32,719 bases of DNA, taken from NCBI RefSeq assembly GCF_000167195.1, contig NZ_AADV02000025.1, forward strand, positions 1 through 32,719, in the 5' to 3' direction. The notes under the pieces were generated by a model. It searched no databases and had not been told where the DNA came from. It saw only the letters and a list, made by a program, of their open reading frames with translations. The translations under genes were made by a program, and so were the position numbers. Numbering within the stretch: position 1 is the stretch's first letter; each line of letters begins with the position of its first letter. Source of the DNA: Crocosphaera watsonii WH 8501. GTDB lineage: Bacteria; Cyanobacteriota; Cyanobacteriia; Cyanobacteriales; Microcystaceae. Of the stretch, positions 1-7,455 are shown piece after piece.

Positions 1-439
1 TCAGTCGGACCGTATGTTTACCGTGACCGATTGACTTGAGGATTTCTTGTGCTGTTTCACAGTGGGTATCCCCTTTTATCCCTGCTTCCGTCCTGGGTTT
101 ACTAAGTCCAAAACGGAGGGTTATGTCGTTACTCTCGGGATTTCTCCCTTGATTCCGAGTATGGCTCCTTTAGCCAACAAACCAACAGTTATTCAAGTTT
201 CTAGGTTCGTTTACTGTTCGGTTATCCCTACTTAGTTAATTCGGTAATTACTACTTAAGTTTGTAAACTTTTCTTTGGTTTTTACCGTTCGGGTATTGTT
301 TTTACCCTTCTGACCTTTGTGTTCTGCCCCTTGAAAATTGAGCTTTAAGGCTCTTGTTTTTCATCTTTGGGGTGATTGGTCGTTTAACCATTGAATTGCC
401 TTTAGAAGGCTCTTGAATGAGCTACACGCTGTATCCTTG
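1..439. other. Unassigned sequence at left edge
   Basis: I see no gene I can name here. Short open frames exist on both strands (for example 47-235 on the plus strand), but none has a convincing start, ribosome site or family motif. Part of this stretch may be domain I of the group II intron that follows, because domains I to III of such introns usually take about 500-600 bases before the reverse transcriptase gene. It might instead include the C-terminal side of the tnpB gene interrupted by the intron, but I could not find the expected downstream tnpB residues on the minus strand. Confidence 0.3.
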
Positions 440-710
440 TGATGTACTTGGATGTCAGCTTTTTAGCTCAACGAATCGCACTGAAACCTAAAACCGACAT
501 ACCCAAATCAACGGAACGAATTAAGTCAATGATTTCTCTTACCATCAGGTCGATGATGTAAGTAGTGACAAACTTAAGCGCAAGGGTCATGGATGTGAGA
601 AGCAATAAGAAGCAAATGCCTACTTGTAATGAGTACGGATAAGCTGACGTATTGCTGGTTAATTAGAAGAAATAGTCTCTATTAGAGGTAGTTAAATCTC
701 GAATGCGAGT

Positions 711-1755
711 ATAACCAAGACTACGCCAGAATGGAACACAATCAACTGGGCAAAAGTCCAGAGGAAAGTGTTTAAGCTTCAAACCAGAATATTTCAAGCT
801 GTTAAATCAGGTAATAAAGGCAAAGCCAAAAAGCTTCAAAAGCTACTGTTAAAGTCACACTATGCAAAGCTCTTAGCCATACGCAAAGTGACCCAAGACA
901 ATCAAGGTAAGAAAACTGCTGGCGTTGATGGGAAAAAGGCATTACGCCCTAACCAAAGATTGAAGCTAGTTGGCGAACTAAGATTAGAGGGTTACAAAGC
1001 AAAGGCACTCAGACGAATTTGGATACCCAAACCTGGAAGAGTCGAAAAACGTGGTCTGGGAATACCCACCATAAAAGATAGAGTAATGCAAGCCTTGGTT
1101 AAATCAGCCTTAGAGCCATATTGGGAAGCCCAATTTGAAGGAACTTCCTATGGTTTTCGCCCAGGTAGAAGCGCACATGACGCTATCACTAGGATATACG
1201 CTGTCATCAACAAGAAAGCACGATATGTACTAGATGCCGATATTGCTAAATGCTTCGACAAGATTAACCATGATTACCTACTGTATATTATGGAATACGC
1301 TTAGAGCATGGACAGTCAGCAGGAAAAAGAAAAAGACACCATTGTATGATGCCCTCAAAAAATATTTCTCATATGGAAAATATGGAAAATGGACATTCCA
1401 GACAAAAGGAACAATCCTCCACTATCATGCCGGAACGGAAATAAAGAGACATCAACTGGTTAAGCCTGAAGCATCACCATACGACGGAAACTGGACATAT
1501 TGGAGCAAGAGACGGGGAACCTATACGGGAACACCAACTAGAGTCTCAAAACTCTTAAAGAAACAGAAAGGTATATGCCCCCAATGTAAGCAACACTTTA
1601 CGCCTGAAGACTTGATAGAAGTTGACCACATTATCCCTAAATCAAAAGATGGAAAGGATACCAACAACAATCTACAAGCTCTACATCGTCACTGTCACGA
1701 CGCTAAAAGCAAAAATGACTACCTCTATGATTGGCTAGATAATGGCTATGAATGA
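711..1755 (+). pseudogene. ltrA-like: Group II intron reverse transcriptase/maturase with HNH domain, internal deletion
   Basis: Two reading frames make up one decayed intron-encoded protein. Frame one runs from an upstream in-frame PEWNTINWAKVQRKV segment through 1304. It holds the RT N-terminal blocks, with RRIWIPKPG, RGLGIPTIKDRVMQ, SYGFRPGRSAHDA and LDADIAKCFDKINHD. The next frame continues to 1755 with the post-maturase segment (ASPYDGNWTYWSKRRG) and an HNH nuclease domain with CPQC, EVDHIIPKS and HRHCHD. The middle of the RT, with the YADD active site and most of the maturase domain, is missing; the junction is near 1290-1310. The segment has no normal start codon: in-frame ATA at 711 sits where homologues would have ATG, and GTG at 768 is the first standard start. 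This is a non-functional RT with an apparently whole HNH module. Confidence 0.85.
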
Positions 1756-1801
1756 AAAGACGATATTTTAATAGTACCCATGACAAGGGACTAATTGCCG
1801 A

Positions 1802-1835
1802 GAGCCGTGTGAGGCGAAAGTCTCACGCACGGTTC
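1802..1835 (+). ncRNA. Group II intron domain V hairpin
   Basis: The sequence folds into the signature 34-nt bacterial domain V: GAGCCGTGTGAGG, a GAAA loop, then a complementary arm ending CACGCACGGTTC. It carries the AGC-type catalytic triad near its base. It is followed by a domain VI-like stem (AGGAAG paired with CTTCCT) that ends at the intron boundary near 1878. Domain V is the most conserved part of these ribozymes, so it marks both the family and the plus-strand orientation. Confidence 0.9.
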
Positions 1836-1878
1836 GGAATGGGAGGAGAGGAAGGTGACTTCCTTTTCGACCCCTAAT

Positions 1879-2175
1879 ATTGGCATCACAATTAATATAC
1901 TGATTTTGAGCAGTTTGATACAACCCTCTTTGCACTCGTTTTCCGCTCTCATGCCACCTTTCGGGTTTTTCACCGTATTTCGGTAGCTCATCATTGTCTA
2001 GAAAACTAGCTTTTGAGGAGTAACTTTCTTCTGTTTCAATAAACCTAATACCGTACTTTTCGCAGAGTTGAGCAATACGATTTTTTAATTTAGCTGTAGA
2101 CACAGAACAAAGATACTCAATGATGGACAAAGTATTTTTGTCTTCTTTGATTAGATTTTGTTGCCATCCAAACAA
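1879..2175 (-). pseudogene. tnpB: TnpB (IS200/IS605-type RNA-guided nuclease), C-terminal fragment
   Basis: About 99 residues match the RuvC-III side of TnpB. They include QNLIKEDKNTLSIIEYL, RIAQLCEKYGIRFIETEESYSS, KASFLDNDELPKYGEKP and SGKRVQRGLY, ending in NQYINCDAN, the start of the conserved DxNGAxNI segment that carries a catalytic Asp. The frame is cut there by the 3' end of the group II intron. The N-terminal two thirds of TnpB (helix-turn-helix, OB/wedge, RuvC-I and -II) are absent. The fragment begins at a TTG preceded by GAGGAG, but this is unlikely to be a true start. No complete TnpB, no TnpA and no complete element remain here. Confidence 0.85.
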
Positions 2176-2445
2176 ATTGTACTCCTCTAAAATGGACTAA
2201 AAGTTATTTTTATGACACCAGTGGAAAAGTTAGTACCGCTAAAGTTATGGCTTATATTAATGATCCTCATCATGCCCGACATTAATTGAGACGGCGGCTA
2301 AAGCCGCGCGAGTCGCTTTTCCACCCCGCTCTAAAGAGACGGGGCGTGACCTCGCTCCCGTATTTTCTCGTTTACTTCGACAAGCTCAGCAACAGGAAAG
2401 ACTAAAAACAATATTAATATTCTGCTCCCCCAGTCTCCGGTGTTC
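2176..2445. repeat. IS200/IS605-end-like hairpins in a gene-free spacer
   Basis: Two tight hairpins lie here: GCGGCT/AGCCGC at 2294-2307 and CCCCG/CGGGG at 2324-2344, the second followed by CGTGACC. Such subterminal hairpins are typical of IS200/IS605 ends in cyanobacteria, and their placement beside a tnpB fragment supports a broken element. A short open frame ending at 2285 (with KVSTAKVMAYINDPHHARH) may be a scrap of another gene; I do not recognise it. A 23-nt motif at 2408-2430 recurs at 27440-27462 with one mismatch. Confidence 0.45.
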
Positions 2446-3114
2446 CTAACCCTCAGATAATTGTTTTCCAGAATTATTAGTTTGACGTTGAGCAGAATGA
2501 TTATAGAGTTGTTGGCGGCCATTGCGAACAACTCCTAACATTTCACCTAATTCTTGTTCTAGACGAGTGAGGACGGCATCGGCATATTCATCGGCTCCCT
2601 CCTGAATTTGTTGTGCTTCGCTGACACTTTTTCGGTATATCTGTTCTACTTCTCCATTAGCCATCTGTCGTTGTTGCTCAATTTCGGCCATAGTCTGAGC
2701 TTGGATAGCCTCACATTCGCTTTGTACCTGTTGACGAATTTGATTGGCCTCATGTTGTGCTTGTTGAATAATTCCTGATTCGTCTAAAATTTCTGCTGCT
2801 TCTTCTTGCGCCTGTTGAATAATACGCTGTGCATAAGCTTCCGCATTAGCGAGAATTTCTTGTTTTTGTTCGAGAACCTGTAATGCTTTTCTTATGGCCT
2901 CAGGAATCTTCGTCCCAATAAATTCTAGTTGTTCTAATACTTTATCCTCATCGATAATCGTCCATCTTGACACGGGAATATGGAAACTCTCATAAATTAC
3001 CTCTTGGAGGCGAGATAATTCTTGTTGAATGTCAAAATCAGCCTCTCTAGGAGAACTGCTGTTTTTCTTTTGAGGACTTATAGAAGCTTTTGGGGAAGAA
3101 TTGGGACGTGCCAT
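2446..3114 (-). CDS. Coiled-coil protein of unknown function (DivIVA/ATP-synthase-b-like)
   Basis: The 222-residue product has no signal peptide or membrane segment. Residues 1-25 are basic and Ser/Pro-rich. Residues 50-80 (IPVSRWTIIDEDKVLEQLEFI) form a short ordered domain. Residues about 80-200 are a long alanine/glutamine/glutamate-rich helix with repeated EAxxIxQQAQ-type heptads, as in DivIVA-like proteins and the b subunit of F-type ATP synthase. It is transcribed divergently from the small gene at 3166, with 51 bases between the starts. A structural or scaffolding role is possible, but no catalytic motif is visible and I assign no function. The ATG is the first in frame and no upstream extension is needed. 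Confidence 0.8.
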   Translation of the reverse strand: MARPNSSPKASISPQKKNSSSPREADFDIQQELSRLQEVIYESFHIPVSRWTIIDEDKVLEQLEFIGTKIPEAIRKALQVLEQKQEILANAEAYAQRIIQQAQEEAAEILDESGIIQQAQHEANQIRQQVQSECEAIQAQTMAEIEQQRQMANGEVEQIYRKSVSEAQQIQEGADEYADAVLTRLEQELGEMLGVVRNGRQQLYNHSAQRQTNNSGKQLSEG

Positions 3115-3165
3115 GAGTAATAATTAATATATTATTTTTACAATAAGAGTTTAAAGGAAAATCTT

Positions 3166-3348
3166 ATGGATAATCAAAATCAGTTTCCCCATTTAACAAC
3201 AATTGGACTCAGTGTCGCAACCCTTCCTGTCTTGATAGGGTTAATGATGATAAAAACCCTCGGCCAAGAATGGTCAGAGTGGGGAAAAGAAAGCGAAGAA
3301 GTTTTTAGAGGCGATCGCTTGCCCCTCCTCAATTTCCCCCACGACTAA
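3166..3348 (+). CDS. Small single-pass membrane protein, unknown function
   Basis: This 60-residue product has a hydrophobic stretch at about residues 12-32 (GLSVATLPVLIGLMMI) and a polar acidic tail ending EEVFRGDRLPLLNFP. AAAGGAAAA lies about five bases before the ATG and can serve as the ribosome site. The gene is divergent from the coiled-coil gene at 2446-3114. The tail pattern looks like that of small conserved cyanobacterial proteins I have seen beside similar coiled-coil genes, which makes it more than a chance frame. Function is unknown; membrane insertion is inferred from hydrophobicity only. Confidence 0.6.
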   Translation: MDNQNQFPHLTTIGLSVATLPVLIGLMMIKTLGQEWSEWGKESEEVFRGDRLPLLNFPHD

Positions 3349-3615
3349 TCCCGAATTTCTCACAAAATCTGCGATCGCCAAACACAGAAGCCTTACAGGA
3401 AGTGGGTTTGAACAGAGCGATCGCAGATTTCCCCAACCAACAGTCTGTTGTCAGATTTTAAGTTAAAATCAACCCGAATTAGACAAAGATGAAAAGATAA
3501 ATCAATCACTCATTTTTCCAAAAAAATTATTAATAAAATCTCTAATAGTACTAGATTGTTAGAATAAAATATGCTATAATTCAATTATTAAAGCAATTTA
3601 CCTTAAACTGATTTA
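3349..3615. repeat. Gene-free spacer with HIP1 palindromes
   Basis: GCGATCGC occurs at 3371-3378 and 3417-3424, with a third copy just upstream inside the small gene at 3311-3318. The two spacer copies sit inside a longer inverted repeat (TCTGCGATCGC and GCGATCGCAGA), so the RNA could fold here and act as a terminator for the gene at 3166. HIP1 is the abundant cyanobacterial palindrome. The right part is AT-rich and precedes the IS1380-like transposase; I could not define the terminal repeats of that element. Confidence 0.55.
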
Positions 3616-5099
3616 ATGAGTCCCAGTCATCCCCGAACCCCTCGTCAAGTAATCAACTTTAGTAAACAGAAAGGAAAAGAAATAATCGCTAATTTTGATG
3701 GGGGACTAATCACTTCAGATGCGGGGATTGTCTGGATAGCTGAGTTGGATAAAAAACTGGGAATTACGGAGAAGTTTGGTAACTGTTTTCAAGATCATCG
3801 TCATCAATCTTATGTAGATCATTCCGTTCATGAGTTATTAGCACAAAGGCTTTATGGAATTATTTTAGGCTATGAAGATGTCAATGATCATGATAAATTA
3901 CGTCACGATCCTGCCCTTAAGATCGCTTTAGAAAAGCTTAATGAACTTGAAGATAAAAAGGGATGGTTAGCTGGAAAAAGTACAATTAATAGATTGGAAT
4001 ATTGTCCTGAGACTATTCTCGACCAAAAAACGAGTCGTTATCATAAAATAGAACCCAACTTTGAAGCCATTGAAAAATCTTTTGTCGAATTTTTTTTAGA
4101 GTCTTATAAAAAACCTCCCTTAAGTATTATATTAGATATGGATGTCACGGATGACCAAGTACATGGTAATCAAGAAGGGGCATTTTTTAATATTTATTAT
4201 CACGGAGTATGTTATGCTCCTTTATATATTTTCTGTGGGCATCATTTATTAGTTGCTAAACTTCGTTCATCTAATGTAGATTCAGCCGATGGAGCCTTAG
4301 ACGAATTACAAAGAATTATCGGACTAATTAGAGAAAAATGGTCAGAGACTCATATCCTAGTTAGGGGTGATAGTGCCTATGCCCGTGAATAAATCTTCTA
4401 TTTTTGTGAAAATCAGCCTTTAGTTGATTATGTTATAGCTATGGGAACAAATGGCGTTCTTAAGTTACGAGCGGATGATGTAATTGAAAAAGCCAAACAT
4501 GAATATGAAAAAAACTAGCTCCAATAACTGAATTAATGGATAGTTTATTTCAGAAAAAAGAAGATTTAGAAGAAGTTAAAAAATTAGTACCAATTTCTAC
4601 TTGGTATCGCTCTATTCGTTATAAAACAGAAAAGTCATGGAGTTGTCAAAGAAGAGTAGTGACAAAAGTTTGTTATGGAAGTGATGGCTTAAAAATGCGC
4701 CATGTGGTGACATCTTTGCCCGCTTCAAAAATTCCACCCTCAAAACTTTATACAAAAAAATACTGTCCGAGAGGCGAGATGGAAAATCGGATTAAAGAAC
4801 AACAATTAGACTTGTTAGCTGATAGAACTTCAACTCAAACATTTCAAAGTAATCAGCTAAGATTATGGATACATTCCTGGGCTTATGTTCTCATAAATGC
4901 TTTTCGTCAACACTGTTTAAAAAAAACTTCATTGGCTAAAGCAACTGTGGGAAGAATACGTCTAAATCTTCTTAAGTTGGGAGCCAGAATAAAGATTAGT
5001 TGTAGAAGAATTATTATCGCTATAGCTAGTGCTTGTCCTTATCAAGATATTTTGTCTATTGCTAACAAAAGAATTAAAACTATTCCTAATACTGGATAA
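3616..5099 (+). pseudogene. IS1380-family transposase, broken by a nonsense codon and a frame change
   Basis: Joined frames give a DDE transposase of about 494 residues resembling IS1380: the N-terminal FDGGLITSDAGIVWIAELDK, central LSIILDMDVTDDQVHGNQEG with the first catalytic Asp, and ILVRGDSAYARE around the second. The first frame stops at TAA 4390-4392, where relatives continue REEIFYFCE, so a GAA-to-TAA change is the simple explanation. Reading on past it, the frame stops again at TAG 4516 and resumes one base back as LAPITELMDSLFQKKED through 5099. The switch point is a seven-A run. The C-terminal frame (4536-5099) carries the rest of the domain (RYCPRGEMENRIKEQQLDL). As it stands no full transposase can be made. 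Confidence 0.85.
4509..4515 (+). other. A_AAA_AAC slippery heptamer at the transposase frame junction
   Basis: In the transposase frame the codons are GAA AAA AAC TAG. The last A of GAA plus the next six bases form A_AAA_AAC, a classic -1 frameshift heptamer placed directly before a stop. Slipping back one base joins this frame exactly to the downstream frame (CTA GCT CCA, LAP). It could be a programmed site, or simply a run of eight A that lost one base. IS1380 elements are not known for programmed frameshifting, so the second explanation is favoured. Confidence 0.4.
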
Positions 5100-5479
5100 G
5101 TAGAATAAGTTGTTTTTTAAAAAAGATATCTATCATAAGTTGTTGACTGACTGATACTTTCATTTAGTCTTATTTATCGTGGAGAAAATCAAAAGTTAAT
5201 ATAATTATTCCCTCTTAAACTCAATTTTTGGATAATCAAAGTCAATTTTTTTATTCATCTATATTCAAAATTTCTATTAGTCCTAAAAATTATCATTTTT
5301 CATCTCTGGATTGGGCTTTCAAATTAATTTGTGAGAAATCCGGGTAAAGGGACAATCAATCATCGGACGGAACGAATAAAAACGATTCTAGAGTCCCAGG
5401 AAATAGTCGAGACCTGGGTAGGCTTGACGAGATGCGGAACTCTCTAGAGTCGGGTAGGACGAAGCGTAATTGCTTCGAG
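5100..5479. other. Gene-free spacer with folded segment left of the IS1634 element
   Basis: The first 240 bases are AT-rich with no gene. Bases about 5385-5479 are more GC-rich and contain short inverted and direct repeats: CTAGAGTC twice (5389 and 5446 regions), CCCAGG against CCTGGG, and a CGAAGC/GCTTCG hairpin right before the element. This segment differs in composition from both neighbours and may be the worn end of another mobile element. It does not encode the missing C-terminus of the GTPase cut at 7486. Confidence 0.35.
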
Positions 5480-5505
5480 CCCAGATTCCGCACTTCAAAA
5501 AGTAG
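5480..5505 (+). repeat. Left terminal inverted repeat of IS1634 element
   Basis: CCCAGATTCCGCACTTCAAA begins at 5480 and matches the reverse complement of 7461-7486 with one mismatch near its inner end. Confidence 0.85.
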
Positions 5506-5618
5506 CATTAAATACTACAAGCCTGGGTTTAATAATTAAGTATAATTGCTTAAGCTCTTGAAGACAAAAAAGTGGGATAATTGCTTAAGTTGTTTCCTCT
5601 GTAAAAAAAGAGCGAAAA

Positions 5619-7244
5619 ATGTCTTATTTAGAAGAAATACAAGTTAAAAATTTAGACCATTTAGGGATAGTAGCTGGTTTAATTGATGAAATAGGAATAG
5701 TCAAAATAATTAATAATAAATTAGGAATAGATGTTAGAGAAAAAATCTCAGCAGGTACAGTAGTTAAGTCTATTTTAATCAATGGACTAGGATTTGTTTC
5801 AAGACCTCTATATTTATTCAGTCAGTTTTTTCAAGATAAAGCCATTGAGAAATTGTTAGGAGAAAGAATTAAACCTGATTACCTTAATGATGATAAAATT
5901 GGGAGAGTAATAGATGAATTATATAAATATGGACTAAATGATATTTTTATTGAAGTAGTTTTAGAAGTAATTAAAAAAATTAAAATAGACCTTAAATACT
6001 CCCATTTAGATTCCACATCATTTCATTTAGATGGAGAATATAAAAGGGAAGAAGATAAAGAGAAACAGGAAGAAGAAAAAATTATTAAAGAAAGACCAAT
6101 TTTTATTAAGAAAGGATATTCTCGGGATCATAGACCAGACTTAAAACAATGTGTCTTGGATTTAATAACAAGCCAAGATGGAGATATTCCATTATTTGTG
6201 AGAGTAGGAGATGGAAATGAATCTGATAAAGCTGTATTTGGAAAAGTTTTAGTAGAATTCAAAAAGCAAATAAAGTTTGATAGTATCATGGTTTGTGATA
6301 GTGCTTTATATGGTCAAGAAAATCTCCAACTAATCCAACATTTAAAATGGATAACGAGAGTTCCAATGACCATAAAAAAAGCAAAAGAATTAGTGCAAAA
6401 TATAGAGGTGGAAGAAGTAAAAGATGAAGATAAAGAAAAAAGAAGTGACCTAAATTTAGAAAGTTATACCTGGAAAGAAGAAATTGTTACTTATGGTGGA
6501 ATCAAGCAAACTTGGTTAATAGTCTTGAGTGAAAAAAGACAGAAAAGTGATTTGGAAAAACTAGAAAAACAACTTTCCCAAGAAGAGAAGAAATCCCAAA
6601 AATTTCTTAAAGAAATACAATCTGAAGAATTTGAACATCCTCAAGCTGCTCGATATAAATTAAAAGCTATTAATAAAAAATTGAGATTGTTGGAAATAAA
6701 AGAAGTTGAACTGATTGAAACTTACTCGAAAAAAAAGGAAAAGATTTATAAAATGATTAGTCTGATCATCAAAAAAGATGAAGAGATAAGTAGAAAGACT
6801 AAAGAAGCAGGAAAATTTATTTTAGCAACTAACTTAGTAGAGGAAAATAAATTAGAAGCTAGTGAAATTCTGATAACTTATAAAAACCAGCAATCTACGG
6901 AAAGAGGATTTCGATTTTTGAAAGATCCCTTATTTTTTACTGATAGTTTCTTCGTTGAAAAACCAGAAAGAATAGAAACAATGTTATTTTTAATGTCTTT
7001 GTGTTTGTTGATTTATAACTTGGGGCAAAGAGAATTAAGAAATTGTTTAAAAAGAGTCAAAAAAGGAATAAATAATCAAGTAGGGAAAGTAACATTGCGT
7101 CCGACTTTGAGGTGGATATTTCAATGTTTTCAAGGTATTCATTATGTGATTTTAAACGGAGTTAAACAAATTGTCAATTTAACAGAAGAAAGGCGTTTTA
7201 TATTGAGTTTATTACCTGCATCTTGTCAAAGATATTATCTATAA
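5619..7244 (+). CDS. IS1634-family DDE transposase
   Basis: The 541-residue protein starts with a DUF4277-like N-terminal region (MSYLEEIQVKNLDHLGIVAG). The catalytic region has YSHLDSTSFHLDGEY with the first Asp near residue 131, IMVCDSALYGQENL with the second near 225, and STERGFRFLKDPLF with the Glu near 427. A lysine/glutamate-rich stretch at about 143-155 and a coiled region near 308-390 interrupt the fold, as is common in this family. The length is normal for the family and the frame is open, so this copy may be active. It sits between paired terminal repeats; GAGCG precedes the ATG as a weak ribosome site. Confidence 0.93.
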   Translation: MSYLEEIQVKNLDHLGIVAGLIDEIGIVKIINNKLGIDVREKISAGTVVKSILINGLGFVSRPLYLFSQFFQDKAIEKLLGERIKPDYLNDDKIGRVIDELYKYGLNDIFIEVVLEVIKKIKIDLKYSHLDSTSFHLDGEYKREEDKEKQEEEKIIKERPIFIKKGYSRDHRPDLKQCVLDLITSQDGDIPLFVRVGDGNESDKAVFGKVLVEFKKQIKFDSIMVCDSALYGQENLQLIQHLKWITRVPMTIKKAKELVQNIEVEEVKDEDKEKRSDLNLESYTWKEEIVTYGGIKQTWLIVLSEKRQKSDLEKLEKQLSQEEKKSQKFLKEIQSEEFEHPQAARYKLKAINKKLRLLEIKEVELIETYSKKKEKIYKMISLIIKKDEEISRKTKEAGKFILATNLVEENKLEASEILITYKNQQSTERGFRFLKDPLFFTDSFFVEKPERIETMLFLMSLCLLIYNLGQRELRNCLKRVKKGINNQVGKVTLRPTLRWIFQCFQGIHYVILNGVKQIVNLTEERRFILSLLPASCQRYYL

Positions 7245-7455
7245 ATTGAATTGGATAAAGCAAAAATAATAAAAGAATAAGAGTCTAATGATATCAAATG
7301 AGAAGAGGAAACTCTCCTTCGTTTGTGCTGAGTCTTGCTAAGTTTTCAATGAGTATAAATCTTCTTAATTTGATTATTTTTCCTAAAAATTTAATGAAAA
7401 GAGAAATATTCTTGCCCAGGTATGATTTTCGGACTTTTTAAAACTATGTATTTTT

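Larger units (their letters stand above)
440..1878 (+). mobile_element. Group II intron, internally deleted; 5' end not fixed
   Basis: The element has a domain V hairpin at 1802-1835, a domain VI-like stem just after it, and an intron-encoded protein upstream in the usual domain IV position. The 3' end is placed near 1878 (CCCCTAAT), where the minus-strand tnpB reading frame begins abruptly at a DAN motif. This fits insertion of the intron antisense into tnpB. The 5' end is uncertain. A GUGAU at 439 is one candidate, but it leaves little room for domains I to III, so the true boundary may lie further left. The encoded protein has lost its catalytic core, so the intron could move only with help from another copy. 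Confidence 0.7.

Noticed and set aside
47-235. 62-codon frame at the left edge
   Set aside because: It has no recognisable family, start context or neighbours, and may lie within intron or transposon sequence.
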